A stretch of DNA of 64,000 nt from Elgaria multicarinata webbii (GCF_023053635.1 NC_086172.1:123727681-123791680), one strand, 5' to 3'. Counted from the stretch's first letter, positions 25,177 through 38,059 are shown. Notes: generated from the letters alone by a model not told the origin. Made by a program: numbers and translations.

Positions 25177-26211
25177 ATGCAACAGAGACTGCAGCCAAAG
25201 AGAGAAGCTGCAAAAAAAACAAGTCTCAGAGGCCTTGACACTGACTGCCTATTTGACAGTGCAGATAAAACCGAGAAGGCCGCAATGGCAGCAACAAAGC
25301 CTAAGGCCGGAAAAAATAGCAGGGAATTAGAGGAGACTGTTAGCAATCATGATCTCCTTCAATACATCAAGCAATTAAAACATGATTTAACAGAAAGCTG
25401 GACTGTAGCCTTTAAAGCGCTAGAAGTCACAGTAAAAGAATTAGCCAACAAACAAGCTGAAACGGCCGTATCTGCAAATACAGCCCTGGAAATGGGAATG
25501 AAATCACAATCCCAAATTAAGAAAATGACAGATGCAGTGAGAGATTTGCACATTCAGCTGGAGGAACATCAAGATCACAGCAGATGTCGAAATTTTAGGG
25601 TACGTGGGATCCCAGAAAAAGAAGAGGGGGGAGACATGATCAAGTTCATAACAACCTGGCTTTCTGGCTTAAACTTAGGAACCCAGATTTCAGGAGAAGA
25701 CATAGAGAGGGCACATCGATCCTTGGGAAGGGCAAACAACAATGGCGGTCCCCCGAGAGACATTATTATATGCTTTGAACGGTATACAAAGAAAGAGCAA
25801 ATATACAAAGCTTTGCGCACTCTCCGTACAATCAAATATGAGGGCGTAGCTCTTCAGATTTATCAGGACTAATGCCCAGACACCCTTGCACGTCGTAAGC
25901 ATTTTAAACCTTTCACAGATGTTCTCCGTATGGCCAACATTCATTACCGGTGGGGCTTCCCCTTTAAACTAGTGGTTCAGCAAAATGGTCGTTTCTACAC
26001 AGCCTCATCTGGAACCCAGGCGATTGCCTTATTGAAAAGCCTGCACTTGGATCCTCCAGACTTTGCTACAGGTGACACCCCCATGGGCTCACGTGGCCAC
26101 TCTCCAGATTGGTCAACTGCTCGAGGGCACAATAGAAGGGATGGAATTCAACGTCGTCTAACAAGGGCAGATGGTTCTCCAGACCACAGTCGCTCCCCTC
26201 ACCCAGATTGA
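25177..26211 (+). pseudogene. L1 ORF1 (RNA-binding chaperone), one stop
   Basis: ORF1p of L1 is a trimeric nucleic-acid chaperone that coats L1 RNA. The frame opens at ATG 25177 and reads about 345 codons in all. A coiled-coil-like segment comes first (roughly residues 50–125: 'LLQYIKQLKHDL...VRDLHIQLEEHQDHSR'). The RRM-like core follows ('CRNFRVRGIPEKEEG', 'EDIERAHRSLG', 'PRDIIICFERY'), then the C-terminal domain ('ARRKHFKPFTDVLRMANIHY', 'FPFKLVVQQNGRFY'). A single in-frame TAA at 25870–25872 interrupts 'IYQD*CPDTLARRK', probably from a leucine TTA. Otherwise the frame is intact. Confidence 0.9.
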
Positions 26212-26665
26212 ATATGGATACTCATTGATTTGTACGGCTTACTAGGGAGGCTTGGCTTTCACCCAATCCCCTGTACTGCACCTCCTACACACATATTTAA
26301 CAGGCTTTCTTTGAATATCTATAACCCCATCTATGTGGGCTCTCAGCAATGCCCACGGTTCAAAAAAACTTTATAATTTTCATATCAGATGTTTAGAATT
26401 ATTTCCCCTCCTGTTGCCCCCTGGAAACGCCCACAGGTGACGATCACTTCGAGTGATTTCGTGGAGGTCTCGCTTGTTCAGACCTCAACCAGTCGGTGGT
26501 GCTTGTTTGTTATGTTGTTTTGTTCTATTAATGTTGTTCAACATGGTAGTTCCCTCCACGCGCATGCTTTCACTGGGTGTCCTATATCCTCTACTTTGCT
26601 TTCTATGCAGTGGTTCATATCATCTAAGCATTACTTACCAATAGCTTTGTTTTTTCTGGACTCCG
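26212..26665 (+). other. L1 inter-ORF spacer
   Basis: About 450 bases separate ORF1 and ORF2. That is far longer than in mammalian L1 but in keeping with what I recall of non-mammalian L1s. It contains a short open frame (26389–26697) with no recognisable domain. I do not regard it as a gene. Confidence 0.6.
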
Positions 26666-29600
26666 ATGGCTGCCAAACTGAAAATTCTATAATTTAATGT
26701 AAAGGGCCTGGGTTCCATAACAAAACGTGCCAAAGTGGAACTGCTGCTTAGGAAAGAGCGACCCGACATCGTTCTGCTACAAGAGACCCATCAGAAATCT
26801 CAATTGAAAAACAAAATTAAGGCCAGATGGATTCAACACTACGTATGCTCCCCTGGTTCTTCCAAATCAAGAGGAGTAGCCATAATTGTGGCTAACCAAT
26901 GCCCATTTCAGATCTTGGACACATGCTGTGATACACAAGGCCGTTACATTTTCATTTCGGGACTCTTGGGCTCTGAGCAACTCACAATTGGCTCTATCTA
27001 CGCCCCTAATGTTAATCAATGCTCATTCCTTCAGGGTATGTTTTCTACCCTAGACACTTTTAAAAAGGGTCAGGTAATCCTTGGAGGTGACTTCAACACT
27101 GTACCCAATGATGAGATGGATCGCTCTAAGGCTAAGTCTGGTCGACCCCAATCCTCAACTTTTCTCACGGACCTTCTTCAGGAACAGGGCTTGTGTGATA
27201 TTTGGAGAGTTCTACATCCTCAGGATAGAGACTTTTCCTGTTTTTCTGCAAGACATCACTCCTACTCCCGTATAGATCTCCTCCTCTTATCTGAGCCCTT
27301 AAAGGACAAAGTGACTACAGCTGACATAGGCAACATCACAATGTCAGATCATGCCCCAATTTGGATTGACTTGACACTTTCAGAAGATCGCACCAACTCT
27401 TATTTCTGGCGCTTGGACCCTCATCTTTTAACTAAACAATCAGTTCGAGAACAACTGCAAAAAGATCTCTCTGAATACTTCCAATTCAATGACCTGCCAG
27501 AAATCTCAACTGATATCTTATGGGATTCTATGAAAGCGGTTCTTCGAGGATCATGCATCAAAAAGGCTTCACAGATAAAGAAGAAGAGAGAGGCAGCACG
27601 CACCAGGCTACTGTACGACATTTCTCATCTCGAAGCGCTTCCTAAACGCACCGGCAGTCAAAGGTCATACAGACAACTAATGGGTAAACGTGGTGAACTT
27701 ATTGCTTTAGACACATGTACTGTACATAGATCCTTGGCATTTCTTAATCGTTATTATCACGAATTTGGCAACAAAAGCTCTAGGCTTTTAGCCAAAGCCT
27801 TACGCAGAAAAATGGCTAAATCTCGGGTCTCACATATCAAGTCACCTCAGGGGGACCTTCTTTATAAGAATGAGAAAATTTGTAAGGCATTTGAAAATTT
27901 CTACCAAAAATTATATACTACAGACAGCCCTGATGTGACCAAGATAGACGCATTCTTAGACAGGCTGATTATCCCTAAATTAAAAGTAGAACATAGAACT
28001 CTTCTTAATAGTCCCATAAGAGCTGAGGAGATAGAAGAGACCATAAAACGTTTAAAAAACGGGAAATCACCAGGCATAGATGGTCTTGGGGGGGAATTTT
28101 ATAAAGCTTTTAACGTCACCCTTACTCCCTATTTAGTGAGATTATTTAATTTTATTTTAGAAGGTGGGGAGATTCCAGAATCCTGGAAATGCACGCGTTT
28201 GATAACCATTCCTAAGCCAGGACGAGATCCCCACCTAGTGAACTCTTATCGCCCAATAGCACTTCTTAATCAGGATGCTAAACTCTTCACATCCTTGCTC
28301 ATCGTCTAAACCAGTTTATAACAGAATATGTAGATGAAGATCAAACAGGTTTTATGCCAGGTCGACACTTAGCAGATTCAGTGTGCAGGATACTTAACTT
28401 AATTCACCACAGCGAAAGCCAAAAGTCTCCTTTGGCGCTGTTTTCTCTTGATGTTTTCAAGGCATTTGACCGCTTGGAATGGCCTTTTATTTTCCGCTTA
28501 TTTCATAAAATGGCATTTGGTAATCAATTTCTTAAGGCATTGAAGCAATTGTACTCTGATGCTAAGGCAACAGTATGTGTTAACTCTTGGGAATCAAAAA
28601 GGTTTCAAATAACTAGAGGCACACGTCAGGGCTGCCCACTCTCCCCACTTATCTTTGCCATTGCAATAGAAGCCCTAGCAACCTCAATTCGGGCAGATCC
28701 AGCTATATCGGGGCCTAGAATAAATGGGAGACATCATTGCATCAAACTTTTTGCTGATGATATATTGCTTATGTTAACAGAACCTAAGGTTGCTCTTCCT
28801 GCTCTTCGCACACATCTGGATACCTTCAAGGAAGTTGCTGGTCTGGAGGTCAATTATGACAAATCTGATTTGCTCTGTGTTAATATCCCTTTGGCTGAAC
28901 AGAAAAATATTCAACGAATTTTTAAAGTCACTTTAAGATTTGGCAGTTTAAAATACTTAGGCATTCAGATCACTAAGGAAATCAAAAAACTGCGTATACG
29001 CAATTTTGATCCTTTATGGAATGTGCTAAGAAAAGATATGACACTGTGGAAGAAATGTAAATTATCTTGGCTAGGGAGGAATGCAGCCCTGAAAATGACT
29101 TTGTTGCCTAAACTGTCTTTTTTATTTCATATCCTGCCAGTAGAGATTCCAGGAAATGAGTTCAAACGTTGGCAACAAGCTCTATCCGCATTCAGTGGAG
29201 GGGGCAAACGCATCCGGGTCAATCAGGCGACACTATTCCGACCAACTAAACTAGGGGGGTTTGGTGTCCCAAATCTTAGGCTGTACCATGATGCTTTTCA
29301 ACTGAGGCAACTACTCAAAATAATTAGAAATGAGACAGCAATCCCGTGGGTGTCAATTGAAAGCGCCCCCTGCATCCCTACGATCAGGGCGATCCCATTC
29401 CTTCCAACACTGAAAAAACATATTCAAACAATTAATAACCCGTTTTTGAAAGCAAATTTAAAGGTATGGGCAAAGTGGGCAAAATGGTTTGCACCATCCC
29501 CTTCCCCCCTAACCCCGATTTTAGACCACCCCCGATTCAGAGATCAATTTAAGTATAGACAATTTGCAGGTAGGGAAGAAAAAGGTTTTTTCCATATTCG

Positions 29601-30277
29601 TGATCTTTTTATACAAGGAAAAATCATATCAATGCAACAATTAGAGGCAAAACTGAGCCCACTCCCTTGTACCTGGCTCCAAAAAATGCAAATAGTCTCT
29701 TTTGCAAATGCTCTATATCAATTCCATAACATTCCACGCTCGCTTACTATATTTGAGAAAGCTTGCCTGACTTATTCTAGAAAGGTTAAAGGGGGAGCTT
29801 CTGATATATATCACATGATGTTGGATTGTCAATTCCCAGATAAGGGAGGGTTAAAAATTATTTGAGAACATGATCTGTGCACCAGTTTCACTGAAGGTGA
29901 ATGTAAAAGCTTGTGACAATCAGCACCCTATAAAACAATATCAGCAAAAGCACCATATTAGTGGTAATATATCCCCGCTCTGCTGGCGTGGTTGCTCCGT
30001 TCCTGGCACTTATATTCATCTTTGGTGGGAATGTCAACAGGTCAAAACTTTTTGGTCAAGAGTTTTCCAAACCATTACAAACATTATTCATGCTGAAGTA
30101 GAAACTGACCCAGCACTGGCTCTACTTTCTATTTTTAGGAATGCCAATAGAAACATTATTCCCAAAGCCTTGGTCACCCATTTGCTGGTTGCAGCCAGGT
30201 GGGAAATTGCCCAATTCTGGAAAAGCGACAGAGCTTTTGACCATCAACGCTGGTTTGATAAAAGATTTGGAAACTAG
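26666..30277 (+). pseudogene. L1 ORF2 (endonuclease–reverse transcriptase), broken
   Basis: ORF2p nicks target DNA and primes reverse transcription. From ATG 26666 the order is: AP-like endonuclease ('RPDIVLLQETHQK', 'GGDFNTVP', 'SRIDLLLLSE', 'ITMSDHAPIWIDL'), then reverse transcriptase ('LKNGKSPGIDGLGGEFYKAF', 'NSYRPIALLN', 'LFSLDVFKAFDRLEW', 'GTRQGCPLSPLIFAIAIE', 'LFADDILLML' near 28750). The C-terminal cysteine motif 'CWRGCSVPGTYIHLWWEC' lies near 29980–30030. Lesions visible: an in-frame TAA at 26690, a one-base frame change near 28285–28295, a TGA at 29863, and a further frame change before 29980. All catalytic boxes are still legible. Confidence 0.92.
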
Positions 30278-30702
30278 CTTTAAATGATAAATTGACACAA
30301 CATAGCAGGTTAGCAAAAGGGGAAACAACATCAGACACATTTTTGGGAAACTGGTTGGACTTTTTCACATTTATTAATGTGAATCCTAGCGAACCTAGAC
30401 CCCAATGACTCAGGAATCCTTTTGGTCAGAGGTTCTAACCTAACCTGCATCTTTTTCTGTACTAAGTGCTTATTGAAGGAATGAACACCCATGCTTTTTT
30501 ATAGTGGTGCTGTGGGAACATTTATATTGTTGTTGAGTGTTTTCTTTTACTCTCTGTGTGTTTATTGTATTTGTCCTTACTTGAAAATCAATAAAAATAG
30601 TATTAAAAAAAAATCAAAGTTGGCATTTTTGGGGGTGGGTGGATGAAAGTAGCTCTCCTTGCCTAGGGCGCAAAATAGTCTGGCAGCGGCCCTGCCTGCA
30701 CT

Positions 30703-33131
30703 TCTGCTAGATAGTCAGTTTCGCCTACCTCGTAGCAGCACCTTGACAAGGGAGAGAAGGAGGCTGGGGCAGCCATAGGAAACGGCATACCACAGTCATC
30801 CCAATCTCTCCTCCCCTGGGAACGTCCCCTTTTCCACATCTCCGCACTCCGTTCTCTCTGCGCTGGCTACAAGAGGTAGAGGTAGGGAGTGGGAAGTGTG
30901 GTTTCCTGACTCCCAGGTTGGAGACCTGTCTCCAGGAAAATGAACGATCCTATGTCCCCCCATCCCCCAGACACTGTCTAGGGGCCATAGGATTGCTCTC
31001 TAAAAAGATAAATAGGCCCATTTACTCAGTCTTTTAGGCATAATGGTAGGTGCTAATAGAGATTTGCTGTCTTTTTTTGCACCTGGACTAATCAATGGAG
31101 TTCATCTGCTGGAAGTTTCAATCTAATAGGACTATCATAAAAAAAAATTAAATCTACATTTAAGTAGATTTTACTCAAATAGAATATTATTCCTATAATT
31201 TTCTTTGATATATTTTCACCTTCTCATCTGAAGATTTACTTTGTGGCATCTATCATGTGAATACTCCACTCTGAAATCATTTTCAGCAGTGCCTAATTCT
31301 GTTCATCCAGCTATGCAAATCCAGCTGTGCCCTCACTGCATATGGGTCAGCTGGTACCAAAATCCTTACTGGATCTCTAAGCACAGCACTAGTATATGGA
31401 AATGTTAACACAATATTTTCTGGGTGAGCAGGATGATGGGCTGACCTCATAGCTTTTTTTACCAGCCCTCTTTCAAGTCTCCTATTACAACAATTACATT
31501 TTTCATTCTTTCTTGTAGAAGGATATTAAATTCTGTCAGCCTTCATGTCACATAAAAGAGATAATATATCACCTTTAGAGAACTGGATGACTAAGGATTT
31601 TGCTAATAGGTGTCGAGTCTTTCATTTGTCACTAGTTCAAACTTTATGGAAAATAGCTAGAACTAAAAATTATCCCCTGAAAGCTCTTCAATGCTCCTTG
31701 TGAAAATCACTAATGTAATGAACTCTTCAACTCAACTGTCAGAAAAAGCTCTGAAAACAGAAGGTGCTTGATTGAGGTTTCAAAGCAAACTTTTAAAACA
31801 TTTATTCTAAATACTTTCCATATGCTTGATCAGAAAATTAAGATACTTATTTTCCTGGCCTTGGTCAAATTCTCCCTGAGATAATTAGGTTTTCTCTCAA
31901 TGAAACTAAAATTATCACTTGTATTCCTTTGTTAGAGATATGAAGTACATCACTAGAACTAGCTGAGCCAGGAATGCTAGCTCAACACTTGTAAAATAGG
32001 CAGGAACTAGGAATTATGAAAAGCAGAGAAGCAGATTATGTAGGATCCAGTACCTCTAAAGAGGCACAATGTGATGCAAGAGCAGGATGAATTACTATAA
32101 TTCTGTCCCGTACAAACAAACACCTCATTGTCATTCTCTTCACTGGAAATACTGAATTTCATATAATCTCTTTGTACTTCTGTTGGGACTCAGGATATCA
32201 TTTTGGACAATTGTTTCCTAAATTCTTTAAATTTTCTTGATTATATCAGAACTGTGGCCATATTATACTCTATGGCTGACCACACTTCTTGACTGGATCA
32301 AGCAATTCCTTATTTATCTTTTCTGTATAACACTTTGGATGTTATAACACTTTTGGATGACAAAAACAGTAGAAGGAGGAAAGGAAGATGAAAATTTAGC
32401 TTTTTGGAATTAATTGTTTTAGAGACCTGCCTGCAATGGAACTGTGAAAAGCAGTTAAACCGTACAACATAGGCACAATTTTTTTCTTTTAGCTAAAGTC
32501 AGGAATACAAGTTCTCCCTAAATATAAAAGGAAAACATGGCCAATGGTTAAGCTTTAATTAAATGAACCAAGGAAAAACAGAAGACACTTTTTTAAATCC
32601 TCTGTAAAATCCAGAATTTTTGAGAGACACAGGCTGCACGGAAAGGAGCTTCCTATCTCTCTATGAATAGAAGACACCATTGGACACTCTAGCCAAGAAG
32701 AAAGATGGCTGCACAACTCAATATAGCTACAATATTCTGAGTTCAGCAGGGAAACACTAATCACATCCTGGTCAGAGGCCTGCAAAAAAAAGAAAAAGAA
32801 AAAAGAATTATCCTAATTTCCTACCGGAATCTACTCCAAGGGAGACATCACACTGTGGGAAATCAAGTTTCCTTACCATTGTTTCTCTGCCTGCGCTTTT
32901 GTCCCTCATTATTTGCTCTTTCAAAAGAGGAAGTAAACAATGTGCTCGTGGCCCATTCAGTGGGCCATTTTGATTGTGCTGCTTCTCCTGCACACAACAG
33001 GAGATAGTAGCAAGTTCCATCTCAAAAATAATTTGTCGCGCAAAGAAGGCTAGAAGGGGCGGGAGGCGTGCAGGACGCAGACGACACGTGAATAGGATCT
33101 GTGAAAATCCATGAGTGCCCAGTAACAAGAG
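30703..33131. other. GPHN–GARIN2 spacer, nothing recognised
   Basis: Mostly AT-rich unique-looking sequence. 32.8–33.13 kb shares short blocks with the MITE at 43.9–44.3 kb (for example GGCCCATTCAGTGGGCCATT against CCCCTGAATGGGCCATGTGA) and may be a diverged relative. No exon or RNA gene was identified. Confidence 0.5.
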
Positions 33132-33143
33132 TGCAATATTATT

Positions 33144-33179
<36 letters not shown>

Positions 33180-33820
33180 GCACCATCAATGTACATGGTG
33201 CTGTACAGAGTAAAACAGTAAATAGCAAGACCCTGCCGCATAGGCTTACATTCTAATAAAATCATAGTAAAGCAATAAGGAGGGGAAGAGAATGCAAACA
33301 GGCACTGGGTAGGGTAAACAGGCACAGGGTAGGGTAAAACTAACAGTATCGAGTTCAAACAACATCAGGTTTTAAAAGCTTTAGGAAAAAGAAAAGTTTT
33401 TAGTTGAGCTTTAAAAGCTGCGATTGAACTTGTGGATCTCAGATGTTCTGGTAGAGCGTTCCAGGCGTAAGGGGCAGAAGAAGAAAATGGACGAAGCCGA
33501 GCAAGGGAAGTAGAGACCCTTGGGCAGGTGAGAAACATGGCATCAGAGGAACGAAGAGCACGAGCGGGGCAATAGTGTGAGAGGAAAGAGGAGAGATAGG
33601 AAGGAGCTAGACCGTGAAAAGCTTTGAAAGTCAACAGAAGAAGTTTATATTGGATTCTGAAGTGAATTGGAAGCCAATGAAGAGAGTTCAGAAGTGGAGT
33701 AACATGATCAGAGCGGTGAGCCAAGAAGATGATCTTAGCGGCAGAGTGGTGGACTGAGACCAACGGACTGATGTGAGAAGAAGGAAGGCCAGTGAGAAGA
33801 AGGTTGCAGTAGTCCAACCG
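33132..33820 (-). repeat. CR1/L2-superfamily LINE 3' part, antisense
   Basis: The minus strand carries an open frame (33365–33817) of 150 residues with the LINE C-terminal signature 'MDYCNLLLTGLPSSHISPL', 'AAKIIFLAHRSDHVTPLLNS LHWLPIHFRIQYKLLLLTFK' and 'SSAPYAWNALPEHLR'. A 3' UTR follows, then a TTTA-repeat tail at 33138–33179. The uninterrupted C-terminal frame makes it one of the younger LINE copies here. It is 5'-truncated. Confidence 0.85.
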
Positions 33821-36800
33821 AGAAATAACCAGTGCATGAACAAGCGTCTTGGCAGAAGAGACAGACAGAAACGCTCATCTGATGATGCCCCAAAGAAATC
33901 AAGACTATAATTCTGGAATCAAGGACATGGTAAAGACAAGACTGTATCATTGAAATGCTTTACTATTTTTCAAGTCTGCGTTTTGAACCTCTAATGAGCA
34001 GTTTTAAAATAGCGTAATGCGCTTTTGAGATTTGGTGCTTAACGTATCTGAAGTTCTGTGCTCTTTTAAAAATGTGCTTTTAAAAAGTTATTAGCATGTT
34101 CTGTTAGGGTTTTTCCCCTTGAAACCTCATGCTTATTTTTTTTTACTCTTTTTAATTTGGGGATTTTTTTTTTTTTTTGCCTAAGTCTAATATCTGTTAT
34201 TGAGAGCTAAATTTGGTTGACTCTATGTCTTATTAACAGAAATGCCATACTCTTCCAGCACTGATTTAATTTTATTACATGAAATAGTTCTATACCTCTC
34301 TGTGTTGCTATGGGTCTCAGGAAAATATTTCCTTATCCTATCATGGTAGAAATGGTTGCGTTCCCTTGTTTGACTCAAATATGCTGATAAGGCATTATTA
34401 CCTCATAACGCTCTGGAACTGGGGAGGTGTATTTTTTTCAAACCTTTGTTACTTGTACCAGTTTGCTCCTGACTAGGTCGATGACTACCTTGCAAGGACA
34501 AAAGTCATCTTGCCAACTGAAGTCACGAAAGACTAAAAGGAACTTCGCAATTCTAGGAATTTACCATGGAATGTCAATTCAACTTGCCATCTTTAAAGCC
34601 AAACAATATTTTTTAGAAGAGTGAAGGTAAGTCCAACAAACACTCTACAGGCAACCTATACAGGTATGTATAATCTGGTTATGTATCCATTTCCTTCATT
34701 ATGGTATATTCTCAATCCCCCCTCTAGTTTATACATACCTAATTGTTCTAAAAAAATTAACCCTTTGATTAAAGTTCATTCTTAGCCATGTAGCTTTTAA
34801 CTCTAGAGTAGCCTACTAATTCTGTTGGGCATATTTTGGATTTAGCATACCTTAACTCTAAAAATATTGAATAAAGCACAGGCACCAAAATCCTAAACGT
34901 GCACTGCTGAACTACCATATAAACAAACAAGCACCCACTATCTTGTGTCAGGCAAATGGGTGGGTTCAGCCTGCCTGCATTTACTTTAGATGCCCCAAGA
35001 CTCTTTATTGTTTTTACTACAACAAAAACAGTGAGCATGCTGAAATTTATTACGTTTATATCCCACCATTTTTCCAATGAGCTCAACACACGTATTTAGT
35101 TCTTCCCTCCCATATTTTATCTTCAAGAAGCCCATGACGTGGGTTGAGGACTAAACTACATGCTACATTAAATACATAATGTACAGATGCTCCTAACTTC
35201 CTTTTTTTTAAATCTTCAGGTAAGCACGTGGGCCATGGTCTGGAATGGAAGTGTTTTTATCTTTTTTTAGTTCCTGCGCAAGCAGGGAGTGTGAATTTAT
35301 GGAGGGAAAGCAGCTGGGTGGGAATATTTAAAACTCCCTGATCCAAATTAGGGTCCCACATGTGTGCTTGAAGGTAAAAAAAGAAAGATATGATACATGT
35401 TTATGGTAACATGCATTTTAGCTGGCATAGTGCTCACCATTCCCCACCATGACCATATATTTGCTGTCTAAATGCTCTTGCTTTCCTTTTTCTTTTCTTC
35501 AAGTCTAGCATTTGCCAAAAATAATAAATAACATAATCAGGAAAATATTTTGGATTAACCTGCGTTTTCTTAACTATTTACACTGCTGTAACAAAAACAT
35601 ATTCTCAGTTGTAAACATATAAAGCACACTTTCTAAAAGCTGTCTCAAGGCCATTTTACATCATCAGCAGGATCAAGTGGTAAACTTTTTCTGAACTGTA
35701 CCACTTCAGATAACAAGTGGGAGTTGCTTATTTGAATGTTTCCACATTAAAAAAAAGGGGGGGGAATTCCCTTGACACAGAAAACTAATGTATCAAGGAA
35801 AGGGTTTCAGTATAGCCTTTTCTCTAACAAGGTATTTCTATGCTTCTTACACATGCTAATGACCTGTCACTTCAGGTCATACATTACAATGCTACTGCAA
35901 TACGGCTATACTTTCTGGAGGGTGACACTATTGTGACATGACTTTACCTCATCTCTGAATATCAACCATTGCTTGGAGAAACTATGAGGAAATACTTGAC
36001 ATTGATCTAATGTTTGTGCATCCTGGTGTTTTTTGGCCTATTCCTCCACATAAGAAAGTACTCTCTGAAAAATAAAGTATAAAGAAAATAAGATATAGGA
36101 GCTCTTTTAAGGAGACACAATATTAAAGGGAGATAATATTAGTGGCTATCAAAAATGTAACAGTATGATGGTGGTGGTGAAGATGAAATAATACTTCATT
36201 GCTTACTGGCTCCACCTATTATGCATTTTTAGTTTAAAAAATGTTTTGAAAGCCCTATAAAGATAATGGCTTTTATCTGCTTAAAGAGGCATGTGAGTTT
36301 CATTAATTGCCAATAAAGATCAAAAGTATACCAACTGTGCTTCAGAAGCAACATAGATACTTAGTAGAGAATCTCCCCATGGTTGGTGCTTAAGATTATC
36401 AGCTGGGCTCCTGCCAGAAACCAGCCCAATTAAGTGGCTCAGCTACCCTTCTCCTTACTCCTCCTCCATCTGCTAAGAGCCAGCGCCAATGTTGTGGTAC
36501 ATACTTGATGCAGGAGCTGGCCTCAAAGGGCAAGGAACACCATATCTGACATTGCTGAGCCCAATCATACATGCATCCCAGAATTGCCTCTGACAATGCA
36601 AAAGGCTTGGGGGTGGTATTTCTCTTAGTTTGCATCTCCCATTACCCTTTATCCCCTACCACTCAGGTCTCTTCCAGTCCTATATAGTTAAGTGCAGTTG
36701 TCTGGAAGCCCCCCAAAGCTGTTATGAGTTCTGAATTTCCCTCATTCTTGTTCAGAGCAACTAGCACAAAATTTCCATTGATATGTAAAAAACAGGGCTG

Positions 36801-37004
36801 AAATGTTCAAGAGCCTCAGGAAATTATCCTCTTGAAAGTATAATTTAGAATTGTCATTCTAAATAGCCTTTCAAAGAGTTAGACACTCTAATTTTCATAG
36901 TGCTCTCTACTACACTATAGTAGCATATTATAGTGCTGTCTCCACCATCAAATGTTTTCTGTGTAACAATTTCCAATATCATTTTGTTCTTGTCTTGTAT
37001 GTAG
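33821..37004. other. region upstream of GARIN2
   Basis: Apart from a LINE-tail scrap near 35047–35160 (TTTATATCCCACCATTTTTC) and a possible exon at 34477–34626, nothing is recognised. The GARIN2 promoter should lie here or in the spacer to the left, but no CpG island marks it. That is usual for a germ-line-restricted gene. Confidence 0.45.
34477..34626 (+). other. candidate GARIN2 5' UTR exon (tentative)
   Basis: A pyrimidine stretch and CTGACTAG precede 34477, and a consensus donor GAAG|GTAAGT follows at 34627. Spliced to the exon at 37005, the join would put a TGA in frame just upstream, so this could only be non-coding leader. That would make ATG 37072 the true start. It rests on splice signals alone. 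Confidence 0.2.
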
Positions 37005-37071
37005 GCGTAATAAGCAACCAGTTTTTAGGAGCTGGACCAAATACACAGAATCTGCAAGTTACATTCTTATA

Positions 37072-37155
37072 ATGGGAGATCTTCAAAAAGTTCTTGACAG
37101 AGGAGAATATATTCCATTGAGATCTGCTCCTGTGTTTGAGAGCAACTTTATTCAG
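37072..37155 (+). CDS. GARIN2: GARIN2 (FAM71D) first recognised coding exon
   Basis: GARIN (former FAM71) proteins share a DUF3699 domain that binds GTP-bound RAB2 on the Golgi of developing sperm; GARIN2 is FAM71D. The exon probably starts at 37005 (acceptor TGTATGTAG). ATG 37072 opens MGDLQKVLDRGEYIPLRSAP then VFESNFIQ, the family's N-terminal signature, ending at donor CAG|GTAACC. The frame stays open upstream to the exon edge (RNKQPVFRSWTKYTESASYI LI), so translation could begin in an earlier exon I cannot see. The order GPHN–FAM71D–MPP5 matches other amniotes, supporting orthology. Confidence 0.92.
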
Positions 37156-37439
37156 GTAACCAGGATTTTTAGAGGAAGTTATTGACAGTTAAGCAGAGCA
37201 TACTACTAATGACATCTGTTGCAATTTGGATGCAATGGGTTCTATAGTACCGTCATTAGATGTGTCCAGAACATGGTCTAGTCTTGGATTATGGAATGAT
37301 TTTCAATTAATTCAGTCTGAAGAAATGGACAAGATGCAAGGGTTGTCTCCTATCACTTGCCCAATAACAGCCAATAACAACTAGCAGATGAAGATTCATC
37401 AGCTGGGTCCAGGAGAGTGATTAATACTTCTATGAGAAG

Positions 37440-37720
37440 GAATGGTCCCAGCTGTCTTGAAAATAGGTGATTGTGAGTCTTCTAAAGAAACCCTCCTCAG
37501 ACACTGATAATCTTAATAACTATCAGCCAGCTGCAAATGTCTCTTTAGGCAAGGAGGTTAAGTGGGTGGCAGCCATGCAAATCCAGGCACTTTGGATGAC
37601 CAGGTGTATGGATCCATTTCAATATGGCTTCATGCCTGGTTTTGATACAGAACTTTTCTTGGGTCAACCTGATGGACAGCCTATGCTAGAAGAAGGACAT
37701 GTCACTCGTAAATAAATAAA
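37440..37720 (+). repeat. CR1/L2-superfamily LINE RT fragment
   Basis: It reads 'IVSLLKKPSSDTDNLNNYQP' (family form LLKKPSLDP.DLNNYRPVSN), then 'WMTRCMDPFQYGFMPGFDTE', the start of the reverse transcriptase. It is broken at both ends. Confidence 0.75.
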
Positions 37721-38059
37721 CGGACTCAGCTTTAAGGCTCCCATTTCCACATTTCATGCTTCATATAAACACACTTCTACACTTTTATACATATTTCCTT
37801 ATTATAAATAAAAGCAGATACCTAGCTATATCCATGTTACATTTTCTGGCTTTTGCCCAGTTTATACTCTTCACACTTAGAATGTCTCTACAGATGCATG
37901 CTTATGAACAATCACACACAGAAGTTTGCAGGTCACTTGCAAGATGTGATCAACCTCCAGGACGTTGCCTGCACATTTCCTCCCTTAACCCGCTTTCAAA
38001 AAGATTGGAGATAAGCTCGTAATAAAAGTTAATGGCATCATATCAGCCGTGTGTAATGT

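Larger units (their letters stand above)
25045..30608 (+). mobile_element. near-full-length L1 LINE, 16-bp TSD
   Basis: This is a complete L1 architecture. It has a GC-rich 5' start (GGGGGGCGTGGCTTAACTCT), ORF1, a long inter-ORF spacer, ORF2 with endonuclease and reverse transcriptase, and a 3' UTR with AATAAA (30590–30595) and a short A-tail. The identical AAAAATCAAAGTTGGC at 25029–25044 and 30609–30624 is the target-site duplication. The TT/AAAA context fits L1 endonuclease. Both ORFs carry a few disabling changes, so this copy is inactive but young by the standards of the other LINEs here. It sits inside a hAT element, so it is the later insertion. Confidence 0.95.
24496..30694. mobile_element. 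hAT-type element split by an L1
   Basis: The ends CAGGGCCGGTACTCCC and (inverse of the right end) CAGGGCCGCTGCCAG form terminal inverted repeats. They continue into GGCGGCCGCCTAAAGCGCC on the left and CCTAGGGCGCAAAA on the right. The flanking octamer CCTGCACT is perfectly duplicated at 24488–24495 and 30695–30702, the 8-bp signature of hAT insertion. Without the L1 the element is about 0.6 kb and non-coding (a MITE-sized hAT derivative). A (GT)n run lies at 24831–24855. Confidence 0.85.

Noticed and set aside
32808-33128. GC-rich patch as a GARIN2 promoter
   Set aside because: CpG enrichment is slight, and part of the patch resembles the MITE at 44 kb. No evidence of a start site.
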